A stretch of DNA of 64,000 nt from Brumimicrobium ulvae (GTDB lineage Bacteria > Bacteroidota > Bacteroidia > Flavobacteriales_D > Crocinitomicaceae): assembly GCF_947504225.1 (NCBI RefSeq), contig NZ_CANNGT010000007.1:1-64000 (forward strand). Reading direction: 5' to 3'. The notes below the pieces were generated by a model. The model was given only the letters and a program-made list of their open reading frames with translations. It did not search any database and was not told where the DNA came from. Shown piece by piece: positions 36,916-46,366 of this stretch (position 1 is the stretch's first letter; each line of letters opens with the position of its first letter). Both the position numbers and the translations under genes were made by a program.

Positions 36916-37818
36916 ATGGAATTTAAAAACCTTAAAGAAACACAATCCGCCTTACTAGAAATGGCAAAAATTATCGATCAAAAATGCCGTGAACACAATA
37001 TCACTTATTGGATTTGTACAGGTACTGTTTTAGGAGCGGTGAGGAACAAAGGTTTTATTCAATGGGATGATGATTTGGACATGTGTTTCCCTGTAGCTGA
37101 TCACAGAAAATTAGTGAAGGTTTTAAGAGAGGAGGTTGTTACAAAATATCCACATTATATTTTATACAATGACAATCGACCATTTCCACATTATTCAGAA
37201 TATTTAGCCGATACAAGAATAATGAGTAATCGTTTATACCCTATCAAAATTGATTTGGTTAAAGTTAAATCTATACCAAACACAACTGAAGCCATTCAAA
37301 ATGATATTGATCGAGTGAATTTGTTGGCCTACATTTTTGATCAAAAGAAAGAACTAAAAATTCAAAATCAAGATTTAGTTCAAAAACATCTTTTTAAAGG
37401 CAGTTTCTTATTTAAACGTGAACGTTATTTGAAAAATTTTATTGAATATGTAGAAGGGCTTGATTCAATAGACAAAACACACGTATATGAAAACATATAC
37501 AACGACATCTTTTTTTCTAGAGCAGTAAAACCATATCAATACGAAGATCTATTTCCTTTGCAGGAGCTTGAATTTGAAGGCTATAAATTCTTTGCCCCTA
37601 GAGATACAACCACCTATCTTTCTAATTTGTATGGTAAAAACTTCATTACTCCTCCACCAGAAAAAATGCGTAAACCTTATTCTAAATCGTTAGATAACAA
37701 CAAACTTTCTGTGTTTCTGACTAGAAAATTAATTTGGACTTTATACATGTTAAAAGCGATCAAGGGAAGCTTTACATTGCCTGCAAAGATTAAAAGATTG
37801 AAGCAGAAATCAATTTAG
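36916..37818 (+). CDS. LicD-family phosphotransferase
   Basis: About 300 aa from the ATG at 36916; the upstream extension overlaps the SGNH gene and lacks conservation-like residues. The LicD signature is clear near residues 35-57: WICTGTVLGAVRNKGFIQWDDDLDM. LicD transfers phosphocholine or similar groups onto glycans in other bacteria. It lies in a row with a flippase, an SGNH hydrolase and another LicD-like gene, which supports decoration of a surface polymer. The donor and acceptor are not known. Confidence 0.88.
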   Translation: MEFKNLKETQSALLEMAKIIDQKCREHNITYWICTGTVLGAVRNKGFIQWDDDLDMCFPVADHRKLVKVLREEVVTKYPHYILYNDNRPFPHYSEYLADTRIMSNRLYPIKIDLVKVKSIPNTTEAIQNDIDRVNLLAYIFDQKKELKIQNQDLVQKHLFKGSFLFKRERYLKNFIEYVEGLDSIDKTHVYENIYNDIFFSRAVKPYQYEDLFPLQELEFEGYKFFAPRDTTTYLSNLYGKNFITPPPEKMRKPYSKSLDNNKLSVFLTRKLIWTLYMLKAIKGSFTLPAKIKRLKQKSI

Positions 37819-37956
37819 AACAAAAGAATAGACACCAAATTTTACTATCCTTCCAGTTGCGATGAAATACTGCAAGAGTTTTTCTTATATTTACCGCTTA
37901 TATTTTGTCAAAAAGTAAACATTATTACTTCATAATCCTCACATACAGAAATTAAA

Positions 37957-39147
37957 ATGAATAACAATCAAGCAATTAGCAACCTCAAAGAATTAGATAC
38001 CATTTTTAGAGAATTAGGTGTTGAATACTGGTTATCAAACGGAACTCTTTTAGGGGTTTATCGTGATAACAAGCTGATTGATAGCGATGCGAATACAGAT
38101 ATTTCTGTTAATGTGAAAACGATATCCAAAGACATGTTCCAAAAAATCAAAGCAGCAGACTTCTCGCTGGTCCGTTTTTTTGGAAAGTTACAAGACGGAT
38201 TCATGGTTGAAATCGCTAAGAATGATGTTAAAACCAACCTCTTCTTTTTTTATAAAAATAAAGAAAAATGGTACCATTCTGTTTATGTTGATGTAGATGG
38301 AAATGAAAGTTTAAAATACGATTATGTTTTCGAGCCGTTTGAATTAACTGAAATAAGCTTCGAGGGCAATCAGTTTGTTATTCCTTCAAATACTGAAGTG
38401 GTCTTAAATCAACAATATGGTGATGATTGGCAAACCCCAAATAACAATTGGTCGTATACTGATTCACCAAAAAATGCTGTTAAAACAAACGAACGATTTA
38501 AGGTAAGTGAATCAGAAAGCGATTTCAATACATTAATGAATTTTGAAAACAAATCTTATTGGGACGAGTTTTACAAATCAAATAAGGATTTGAATAAAGA
38601 ATCAGATTTTGCACGTTTTGTATTGTCTGATCTTGAGAAAAGATACGAAAATCTAGGATCCATTCAAATGGTTGATTTAGGATGTGGTAACCTACGAGAC
38701 ACAAGATACTTTCATCACAATGGAATAAATATCGAAGGAGTAGATTTAAGTTTCAACCTCAGCGACCCTTCAATAAAAACGTACAACGACAGTGTTTTAA
38801 ACGTAGACTTACAGCAATATAACGTATTTTATGCCCGTTTCTTTGTTCACTCAATTAAGGAAGATATTCTAGATGAATTATTGAATAAAATCAAATCAGA
38901 AGCTGATAATTTCATCTTCTATATTGAAACAAGGTCATCAAAAGACATTACCAACGAGAAAAAATCCATCACATTTTTCAAATCCTCAATTGGTGATAAA
39001 CATTACAGGTATTTATATTCAAAAGATTATTTAGAAGAAAAATTAAAGCCTTTATTCAATATTGACTATCTAATTGAAGATAAAGACTTAGCCGTTTACA
39101 AAGAAGAAAATCCTTATTGTTTAAGGGTTATTTTGAAGTCTAAATAA
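37957..39147 (+). CDS. LicD-like domain fused to a SAM methyltransferase
   Basis: A 396-aa protein with two parts. Residues 1-165 are LicD-like: ELGVEYWLSNGTLLGVYRDNKLIDSDANTDIS, but the WDDDxD metal motif is degenerate (SDANTD), and the C-terminal LNQQYGDDWQTP is retained. Residues about 185-396 are a class I SAM methyltransferase: ENKSYWDEFYKS, and MVDLGCGNLRDTRYF as motif I (about 236-250), with VDLS as the acidic loop. It probably methylates a sugar or phospho-group while the N-terminus binds the same substrate. The fusion beside a normal LicD gene is notable. Confidence 0.8.
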   Translation: MNNNQAISNLKELDTIFRELGVEYWLSNGTLLGVYRDNKLIDSDANTDISVNVKTISKDMFQKIKAADFSLVRFFGKLQDGFMVEIAKNDVKTNLFFFYKNKEKWYHSVYVDVDGNESLKYDYVFEPFELTEISFEGNQFVIPSNTEVVLNQQYGDDWQTPNNNWSYTDSPKNAVKTNERFKVSESESDFNTLMNFENKSYWDEFYKSNKDLNKESDFARFVLSDLEKRYENLGSIQMVDLGCGNLRDTRYFHHNGINIEGVDLSFNLSDPSIKTYNDSVLNVDLQQYNVFYARFFVHSIKEDILDELLNKIKSEADNFIFYIETRSSKDITNEKKSITFFKSSIGDKHYRYLYSKDYLEEKLKPLFNIDYLIEDKDLAVYKEENPYCLRVILKSK

Positions 39148-39233
39148 AATTGGTTGATGAGAAGATTGTCTGATAAGCCTATTTATTTCTGTCGTTTGAG
39201 TTAGAAAACGTCTTTTTACAATCCTAAAAACAG

Positions 39234-39743
39234 CTACAACAACTCGAAAGCAGCTACTAAAACCTCTTTAGTTGCTTCAGAAAGAATGATCAATTCATTT
39301 GTGATTTCAACATCCGTCTTGTAAAGTGGAATTTGAACAATAACATTTGCCTCTAGGGCATTCAATGAAAACAGTAAAGACTTCATGGCATATTCTCCTC
39401 TGGGTTCATGAGGTGTGAAAGTGATTGGTAAAACAGGTTTATGCTCAAATTCTCCTGAATGTGTACACCATTCAATCATGTTCTTGAGCACTGCAGGAAT
39501 ATTGTGCGTGTATTCAGGAGTTGAAATAATAATAGCATCGGCCAACAGAACTTGTTTTTTAAAGTCCTTTACAATTTCTGGAATTTCATGTTCTAATCTT
39601 TTCGGACTAAACAAAGGAAAATCCGCCAAAGCGTCAAAAATATGAATTTCATGTTCTCCTTCAAACAATACTTTCATTGCTTCTAAAAGAAAGTAATTAC
39701 TTCCTTTTTCACTTGCTGAACCAGAAATGGCGAATATTCTCAT
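39234..39743 (-). CDS. NADPH-dependent FMN reductase
   Basis: A 169-aa flavodoxin-like protein. The N-terminal phosphate-binding loop ISGSASEKGSNYFLL, then IISTPEYTHNIPAVLKNMIEW (about 92-112) with the FMN-contact motif PEYxHxxPxxLKNxIEW, identify the NAD(P)H-dependent FMN reductase/quinone reductase family. Its usual role is reduction of flavins, quinones or chromate in the cytoplasm. It is followed 7 bp downstream by nothing but opposite-strand neighbours and lies 8 bp from a small lipoprotein gene, so they may be co-transcribed. Confidence 0.9.
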   Translation of the reverse strand: MRIFAISGSASEKGSNYFLLEAMKVLFEGEHEIHIFDALADFPLFSPKRLEHEIPEIVKDFKKQVLLADAIIISTPEYTHNIPAVLKNMIEWCTHSGEFEHKPVLPITFTPHEPRGEYAMKSLLFSLNALEANVIVQIPLYKTDVEITNELIILSEATKEVLVAAFELL

Positions 39744-39750
39744 TGTTTAA

Positions 39751-39975
39751 TTATTTGTTCAAACTGTTTGTTTCTTTTTCAAAAGCCTTTATTTTTTCAT
39801 CGAGTTCCTCTTCAATTTTGTTTAAGGAATCCATTGATATCAAGGGCACAAAATCATCCATCAATAATGTGGTGTCATTGGTCTTTGTTTCTTCATCCAC
39901 CGGCACCTGACTATTGCATCCAATGACGAATAAGCTTAAGCCTATGGCGAATATATTCTGAATTAAATTTTTCAT
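39751..39975 (-). CDS. small lipoprotein with charged helical tail
   Basis: A 74-aa protein with a lipobox ending VIGC (Cys20) and a mature part that is short, acidic at first and then predicted helical (SLNKIEEELDEKIKAFEKETN). No known motif. It lies 7 bp upstream of the FMN-reductase gene in a minus-strand pair. Confidence 0.65.
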   Translation of the reverse strand: MKNLIQNIFAIGLSLFVIGCNSQVPVDEETKTNDTTLLMDDFVPLISMDSLNKIEEELDEKIKAFEKETNSLNK

Positions 39976-40175
39976 TGCTTTCTATTTTCAAATGTAATTA
40001 TGTCTTAGAAACAGTCCTAAAATAACAAATTCCAAATAATAGTTCAACGGAGTTACCTCATTCATTCCAAACCAAATTTAGAATCCATAGATTTAATTTT
40101 ATATTTTTTTTAGAAAGTTTTTCCAACCCAATCACCTTTTTAAACGTGTAGGGTGCACACTAAAAATAAAACAAG

Positions 40176-42038
40176 ATGAAAAAATCGTTGATTACAATCG
40201 TAGCTACTATCACTGGATTTGCTGTTCATGGGCAAGTTTTAGTTGATGACATTAATCCTGGAGCAGGAGATGCTTACCCTTCACAGGTCACAGAAGTTGG
40301 AAATAAAGTTTATTTCTCGGCAGATGACGGAACAAATGGAAACGAAGTTTGGGAATATGACGGAACTACCACCACCTTAATAGATGTTAATCCTGGTGCG
40401 AATGGCTCTTACCCTAATCATTTTAAAGCCTTAGGAAATGATTTGTATTTCGTTGCAGATGACGGAACTGCTGGACAAGAACTCTACAAATATGATGGAA
40501 ACAGCCTTACACTCTTTGACATCAATCCTGGACCTGGAAGTAGTTTTATCTCCAACATGGTAGAATATAATGGGAGTTTATTCTTTTCTGCAGACGACGG
40601 GACCAACGGAACAGAATTATGGCAATGTGATGGAACAAACATAATATTGCATGATATTTATCCAGGTTCAAATAACTCGAATCCATCCAATCTTTACATT
40701 TATGATAATCACCTCGTTTTCACAGCAGATGATGGAACGGTAGGAAATGAACCTTTCAAGTTTGATGGAACAACAATTTCATTGATCGCTGATGTTAACC
40801 CTGGTCCGCAAGGGTCAAACCCTAGCGCGTTTCAAGCGCATGATGGTGATTTATTTTTCGCTGCATCCGATCCAAGTAATGGAAACGAATTAAGACAATA
40901 TGATGGAACTTCTGTGACCACTCATGATATCGCATCTGGATCTACAGATTCTTACCCTTATTTTTTAAGAAGTGATGGAAGCTATTTATATTTTGCAGCG
41001 ACTCTTGCAGCCACAGGTACGGAGTTATTCGTATTTGATGGTACAAACGCTACTCCTTTCGACATCAATCCAGGGACCTCAAGTTCCTCTCCTTCTAACT
41101 TTAACATAGACCCAAATGGAGGTGTTTATTTTATTGCCAATGACGGAACAAATGGTACAGAGTTATGGTACTGTGATGGAACGATGGTAGACCTTACAGA
41201 CATTAACTCAGGAGCTGGAAATTCGAACTTAAGTGAAATGGTGTTTTACGAAGATCAACTGCATTTTCTTGCAGATGATGGAAATGTTGGAAAAGAACTT
41301 TTCAAAAAAGATGGTGCGAATATAGTCTTAATTGAAGACATTAATCCTGGGCCGACAAGTTCAATGCCGAATGCCCTAAAGGTAATGAACAATACATTAT
41401 ACTTTGTTGCCAATAACGGAACAGATGGTAGTGAGTTACATTCTTGGGACGGAACAATCGTTACTCAACATGAGGTTAACGTTGGACCTGGTGATGCACT
41501 TCCCATGTCATTGTCTTACGGAATTAACAGGGTGTTTTTTAGAGCCAATGATGGAACAAACGGATTTGAACTTTTTGAAATGTGTTCAGTTGATACTTCT
41601 ACCACAGGTCCTGGGGCTACAATCACAGCTAATGCTTCTGGTGGAACGTATCAGTGGATTGATTGCAATTCTGGCTTGCCCATTTCAGGAGAGACCAACC
41701 AAAGCTTCACACCAACTATGAACGGTGATTTTGCTGTAATTATTTCTGCTAATGGATGTGTCGACACTTCAAGTTGTATTACAATCGCCAATGTTGGTAT
41801 TGATCAATTCGAAACAGAAAGTTTTAAGTTGTACCCTAATCCTGCTAGTGAACGACTTTACATTGAAACCGAGCATTCGATCGAAAGCGTAAGTCTAACA
41901 AGCATTTCTGGTCAGCAACTAAATACAGAATTACATCCAGACAACAGCATTGATCTCAACGGATTAACACCTGGCGTTTATATTGTAAATATTCAAACCA
42001 AGGAAGGTTTAACAAGAAAAAGAATAATCAAAAAGTAG
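40176..42038 (+). CDS. T9SS-secreted ELWxxDGT-repeat beta-propeller protein
   Basis: A 620-aa protein with a signal peptide (about 1-20, GFAVHGQ). Nine to ten repeats of about 45 residues follow, each with a DDGTNGTELWxxDGT-like core (for example FSADDGTNGTELWQCDGT). This is the ELWxxDGT repeat of surface proteins. A disulphide-bearing segment precedes the C-terminal sorting domain (LYPNPASERLYIE...GVYIVNIQTKEG...KRIIKK), the mark of type IX secretion and lipid attachment to the cell surface. The repeats probably form a propeller that binds carbohydrate or protein. Confidence 0.9.
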   Translation: MKKSLITIVATITGFAVHGQVLVDDINPGAGDAYPSQVTEVGNKVYFSADDGTNGNEVWEYDGTTTTLIDVNPGANGSYPNHFKALGNDLYFVADDGTAGQELYKYDGNSLTLFDINPGPGSSFISNMVEYNGSLFFSADDGTNGTELWQCDGTNIILHDIYPGSNNSNPSNLYIYDNHLVFTADDGTVGNEPFKFDGTTISLIADVNPGPQGSNPSAFQAHDGDLFFAASDPSNGNELRQYDGTSVTTHDIASGSTDSYPYFLRSDGSYLYFAATLAATGTELFVFDGTNATPFDINPGTSSSSPSNFNIDPNGGVYFIANDGTNGTELWYCDGTMVDLTDINSGAGNSNLSEMVFYEDQLHFLADDGNVGKELFKKDGANIVLIEDINPGPTSSMPNALKVMNNTLYFVANNGTDGSELHSWDGTIVTQHEVNVGPGDALPMSLSYGINRVFFRANDGTNGFELFEMCSVDTSTTGPGATITANASGGTYQWIDCNSGLPISGETNQSFTPTMNGDFAVIISANGCVDTSSCITIANVGIDQFETESFKLYPNPASERLYIETEHSIESVSLTSISGQQLNTELHPDNSIDLNGLTPGVYIVNIQTKEGLTRKRIIKK

Positions 42039-42068
42039 TAAAAGGTAGTATCCATAGATTGTTGAAAG

Positions 42069-42097
42069 CACCAGTCAGAAATGACTGGTGTTTTTTT
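42069..42097 (+). terminator. terminator of the ELWxxDGT gene
   Basis: CACCAGTCA and TGACTGGTG form a 9-bp stem around GAAA, followed by seven T, 30 bp after the stop codon. Confidence 0.85.
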
Positions 42098-42262
42098 ATG
42101 TTATTTTCCGATGCAGAAAGTAATAATCAAATAAGTATAGGAACTTACAAGGGACTGTAAAGAATTTTGTGTTTTTGAAAACGAGAGAGCTGAAATATGC
42201 ACATTAATTTTGTAGGCCAAATGGGATAAATTATTAATTTACGGAACTTAAAAACGCCTAAT

Positions 42263-42955
42263 GTGGAAAAAACAGAAATAAACTTGAATCGATTAGTAGA
42301 AAACAAAACTTTAACATGGCTACCTTGGATTGGAAAAAATTATATCCACTCGAAAAACAAGCTTCTGATTGTTGGAGAAAGTCATTATTATAATCCAGAA
42401 GAGCAATCCTCAGTCGACAAACATCAGAATGTTAATTTCACTAGGGTCGTAATTAATGATATTGGAATAAAAAAAGAATATCTAAAATATCCTGACAAAA
42501 GAAAAGCACGCTTGTTTCCGAACTTTCATAAAACTGTTTTTGGAAGTGATAAAGCTGATACTTCAGAATTATGGGAAAACGTTGCTTTTTATAACTTTAT
42601 TCAAGTTCCGATGCACTCTAATAAATCCAGACCTTCTACTAAGGAAATTTATGCAGGATGGGATAGCTTCTTTAAACTTCTAGATGTTTTACAACCTGAT
42701 CGTATCTTATTTATTGGAAGTGTTGTTTTAGATAAATTTGAAATATATAGCAGAAGAAATAAATTAAATAATTCTAAATTAAAATACCACAGGGTTTCCA
42801 AAAACCAGGTGTCTAGGGACTTTAGCATCACACTTAATAACAAAGAAATACCTATAATTTCAATTAAGCATTGTAGTCAATATTATAATGTAGATTTATG
42901 GAGGAATTATTTATCTAAAATAAATATGTTTGATTTTATTGAAGAACAAAAGTGA
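42263..42955 (+). CDS. uracil-DNA-glycosylase-like protein next to type I RM
   Basis: A 230-aa protein starting at GTG (42263; no in-frame ATG nearby). The order of blocks is LTWLPWIGKNYIHSKNKLLIVGESHYYNPEE (seen in parts, about 20-50), then ENVAFYNFIQVPM, then PDRILFIGS, then IPIISIKHCSQYYN near residue 205. GESHYYNPEE resembles the first motif of uracil-DNA glycosylases (GExP/GQDPY), and the HCSQYYN end the HPS motif position. Such UDG-like proteins are frequent near restriction systems. I cannot assign an activity; a defence or repair role is inference. Confidence 0.45.
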   Translation: MEKTEINLNRLVENKTLTWLPWIGKNYIHSKNKLLIVGESHYYNPEEQSSVDKHQNVNFTRVVINDIGIKKEYLKYPDKRKARLFPNFHKTVFGSDKADTSELWENVAFYNFIQVPMHSNKSRPSTKEIYAGWDSFFKLLDVLQPDRILFIGSVVLDKFEIYSRRNKLNNSKLKYHRVSKNQVSRDFSITLNNKEIPIISIKHCSQYYNVDLWRNYLSKINMFDFIEEQK

Positions 42956-43091
42956 GTTTTTACACAAAAAATAAGAGTTAGCAATTAAAAGGAAAAAAAA
43001 TTGAATAGAAAGTTTAAAGCTAATCTAATAACCTGCCGAAATCCAAATCGATCGCTAGGTGATCAACCAAAAAGTAGATATTCAAATATTC

Positions 43092-46000
43092 CTACCTTCC
43101 CTTACCCTCAACCCCAATACTCGCCATTCTTTTCATCGTATCGAAAAACGCAATTTTGAAAGCATCATCTTTTGCATATAACCTATACAGATCCAATTCT
43201 TGCTTGCGCTTCTGCGACATTACCTCATCTAATATCTTTTGGAAAGCTAAATTTCTATTTTGTTCATCTGTGTTTTCTAATACCTTTTCCTTAAAGTCTG
43301 GATGCTCTTGAACCGACTTAGTAAGACTAATAAACTTCACACGCTGATCTTCGGGAGTTGCATCCCAACCATGGAACCATCTTTCATTAAAGCTATTGAT
43401 AATTAAATCCAAAGGATCTCTTTCCTCATCGCTTCCGTGTGCTCCTCGTGGATTCGGGTTTTGTGGATCTAAAGAACTGTCTTCGTCTTCTAGCCCTATA
43501 CTTTCATTTAATCGAACGCGTTCTAATCCATAAGTCGATAAATCAATAGATTCCAATAATTCATCAATCACTTCTGATTCGTCTTTTTTGACTGGAAGCA
43601 TGGGGATTAAGAATTTCAAAAACCAAAATAGCTTTTCCCAGGTCACCAACTCAAAAGTCATGATGGAAGCCATTTGACCATATATTTTCACAAATTGTTT
43701 GGCTTTAATTTTAAAATCTGCTTTTTCATCGTCTTCCAATTCTAAAGTATGAATGAAACGTTGGGAAGCTTGATCTATAATTGGACTCAATTCCTGTGCG
43801 TCGGCTTTGTTGAAGAATTTCTCATTGAAGTTTTCCACTTCTGTCCATTCATAAACCCCAACAGAATCTAATGTTGCTTTTAATTCGTGCAGTACATTAA
43901 CGTCTGTGGCTTCGCTTAAGGAAGTAGCTCTGTAAAAAGGATCGAAGGCTTTCTTAATGTCGCTGGATGAATTGAAAAAATCTAAAACAAACAAATCTTC
44001 TGTTTTCTTTCCAAGTTTGTTTGCCGATCTATTCAAACGAGATAAAGCTTGAACAGCCAAAACGCCTTGCAGTTTCTTATCCACATACATTGCAGTTAGC
44101 TTCGGTTGGTCAAAACCTGTAAGGTATTTGTTGGCGACGACCAAAATTCGATATTCGTCTTCGTCGAACTTGTTTTTGGTGTCTTTTTCTGGGAAGCCAT
44201 TCATCTCTGCTTCGGTGTATTCTATTCCGTCAATTTCTTTGACTCCTGAAAATGCAATGGCTATTTTGAAAGGATTTCCTTTATCGTCTAAAATGCGTTG
44301 TAAGGCTTTGAAATAATAAATAGCCGATTCTATTCCTTGGGTAATTACCATCGCTTTGGCTTTGCCTTTTAGCTTCTTAGTATTGACAATCTTTGGAATA
44401 AAATGATCGAGAATTATCTCCGCCTTTGTATGTATAGTTTGTTCGTGCTGCTCCACAAAAGCTCTCAATTTCTTCTGTGCTTTTTTATTGTCGAATTCTG
44501 GATTGTCTTCTATTGACTTCTCAATTTCGTAATAACTTTTGAGTGTTGTGTAATTCGCCAAGACATCTAAAATAAAGCCTTCTTCTATCGCTTGTTTCAT
44601 GGAATATAAATGGAAAGGTTTGAAAGTTCCATCTTCTTGTTTTTCTCCAAATTTCTCAAGCGTAATTGGTTTTGGCGTTGCTGTAAAGGCTAAATAGCTT
44701 GCATTTTCTCGAATTTTACGAGATTGCATTGCTTTGATGATTTTCTCTTGTGCATTCAGTTCGTCTTCTTCATCGAAATCTTTCCCCATGGCGGTATTCA
44801 TGCTGTCGTGAGCTGAACCTCCTTGACTACTGTGTGCTTCATCTATAATTACAGCAAATCGCTTTTCACTTAAATCTGAAATTCCTTCAATAATAAAGGG
44901 AAACTTTTGAATTGTGGTAATGATAATTTTCTTTCCTTGTTCTAAACTTTCACGCAATTCTTTTGAGGAATAAGCAGGAGCTACAATATTCTTTACTTCT
45001 GAAAAATCAGCAATGTTATCGCGAATTTGTTTGTCTAACAACCTTCTGTCAGTTACCACAATCACAGAATCAAATAAAGGTTGTTCTAAACCTTTACTTC
45101 CAGGCACGTTTTCATGTGCGGGGTAGGTTTCTATTAATTGATAAGCCGCCCAAGTAATAGAATTCGATTTCCCTGAACCAGCAGAATGTTGTACCAAATA
45201 GGTTTGACCAACGCCTTTTTGACTGGCATCCTTTATTATTTCTCGTACCACATCCATTTGATGGTATCTTGGGAAAAACAAGGTTTTACTACTCAAAGGA
45301 TCTTTCAATTTCCCATCTAAACGAACAAAGTGCTGAATAATATTGGCTAAACTTTCTCTGGTAAAGACTTCAGTCCATAAATAATTAGTTTTGTGTCCTA
45401 TTTCTCCTTCTGAAAGTGGTGGATTCCCTTTTCCATGGTTGTTTCCTTTATTGAATGGCAAGAAGAAAGTATCTTTCCCATTCAACTTTGTGGTCATATA
45501 CGCCTCATTTGTATCGACTGCGAAGTGAACAATGCAGCGTGCGAAATTGAGCAGTGGCTGTTTAATATCTCGCTGTGTTTTGTATTGTTGTTGACCATGA
45601 ATTTTAGCATTTTGACCTGTCCATTGGTTCTTTAATTCCATGGTGACCAAAGGCAAACCATTGATGAATAAAACCAAGTCTATTTCCTCTCTTGGATTAT
45701 CAAGACTGTAGTTTACTTGTCTTGTTACGCTGAAACGGTTTTGTGCAAAACGTTCTTTAATGGTATCACTGCTGCTCGCCAATGGCAATTGATAAAACAA
45801 AGTGAAATTCGCATCATCAACTTGCAATCCTTTGTTGAGTAGGTAAAGAATTCCATATTTCTTCACCAAACGATCATAGCGATTGAGAATTTTTAATTTC
45901 CAATCACTTTGCTTTTGCAATTTTGCCAATTCTTCTTTCTGTGTATTCTCTAAAAAATCCCAAAAGAATTGCTCATCTATAGCAAAACGAGCATTGAAAT

Positions 46001-46166
46001 TAACCGACTGCCCAATAAAATAATCTTTTCCAATTTGGTACAAGTCTCTGCCTTCATAAAAGGAATTGACATCCAAACCTTGTGCTTTGATTTCCTCTAA
46101 ACAGGTTCCTGTTAAATGTTTTTCTATTGCCGCTTCAAGGGCTTGTTCGTTGGTGTTGCTATGCAT
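43092..46166 (-). CDS. hsdR: type I restriction endonuclease, R subunit
   Basis: A 1024-aa SF2 motor-nuclease. The N-terminal nuclease core has the PD-(D/E)xK pattern NPREEIDLVLFINGLPLVTMELKNQW (about 155-180; Asp, Glu, Lys). Helicase motifs follow: Walker A HSAGSGKSNS (about 329-338), DEAH box VIIDEAHSS (about 436-444), and ALSRLNRSANK as motif VI. A helical C-terminal region joins it to the M subunits. It is the last gene of the hsdM-hsdS-hsdR run on the minus strand, separated from hsdS by a decayed DUF262 gene. Confidence 0.95.
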   Translation of the reverse strand: MHSNTNEQALEAAIEKHLTGTCLEEIKAQGLDVNSFYEGRDLYQIGKDYFIGQSVNFNARFAIDEQFFWDFLENTQKEELAKLQKQSDWKLKILNRYDRLVKKYGILYLLNKGLQVDDANFTLFYQLPLASSSDTIKERFAQNRFSVTRQVNYSLDNPREEIDLVLFINGLPLVTMELKNQWTGQNAKIHGQQQYKTQRDIKQPLLNFARCIVHFAVDTNEAYMTTKLNGKDTFFLPFNKGNNHGKGNPPLSEGEIGHKTNYLWTEVFTRESLANIIQHFVRLDGKLKDPLSSKTLFFPRYHQMDVVREIIKDASQKGVGQTYLVQHSAGSGKSNSITWAAYQLIETYPAHENVPGSKGLEQPLFDSVIVVTDRRLLDKQIRDNIADFSEVKNIVAPAYSSKELRESLEQGKKIIITTIQKFPFIIEGISDLSEKRFAVIIDEAHSSQGGSAHDSMNTAMGKDFDEEDELNAQEKIIKAMQSRKIRENASYLAFTATPKPITLEKFGEKQEDGTFKPFHLYSMKQAIEEGFILDVLANYTTLKSYYEIEKSIEDNPEFDNKKAQKKLRAFVEQHEQTIHTKAEIILDHFIPKIVNTKKLKGKAKAMVITQGIESAIYYFKALQRILDDKGNPFKIAIAFSGVKEIDGIEYTEAEMNGFPEKDTKNKFDEDEYRILVVANKYLTGFDQPKLTAMYVDKKLQGVLAVQALSRLNRSANKLGKKTEDLFVLDFFNSSSDIKKAFDPFYRATSLSEATDVNVLHELKATLDSVGVYEWTEVENFNEKFFNKADAQELSPIIDQASQRFIHTLELEDDEKADFKIKAKQFVKIYGQMASIMTFELVTWEKLFWFLKFLIPMLPVKKDESEVIDELLESIDLSTYGLERVRLNESIGLEDEDSSLDPQNPNPRGAHGSDEERDPLDLIINSFNERWFHGWDATPEDQRVKFISLTKSVQEHPDFKEKVLENTDEQNRNLAFQKILDEVMSQKRKQELDLYRLYAKDDAFKIAFFDTMKRMASIGVEGKGR

Positions 46167-46349
46167 GGTTTTCTTTTATTTTATTGTAGTAATCTAATGA
46201 CCAAATTTGTTCACAAAGTTGTTTCACAACTTCATTTCTATCTTGTCAAGGGTATTCTCTTTGAAAATAATCATATAGAACTTTTGGTCTTTAAGTAAAG
46301 CGTTAATATTCTTATCTGATGCTTCTATTTTATTTTTTAATGCGCTCAT
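46159..46349 (-). pseudogene. DUF262-type protein fragment, frameshift and nonsense
   Basis: Reading from an ATG at 46349 gives SALKNKIEASDKNINALLKDQKFY, the usual N-terminus of DUF262/GmrSD-like proteins. A single-base loss near 46275 shifts the frame; the next frame continues DYFQREYP, then TGA where homologues have Trp (REYRWQ), then QDRNEVVKQLCEQIWSLDYY, ending at 46159. Both lesions are visible. The fragment lies between hsdS and hsdR and overlaps the hsdR start. Confidence 0.7.
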
Positions 46350-46366
46350 ATTATTAAATTCTTTTT

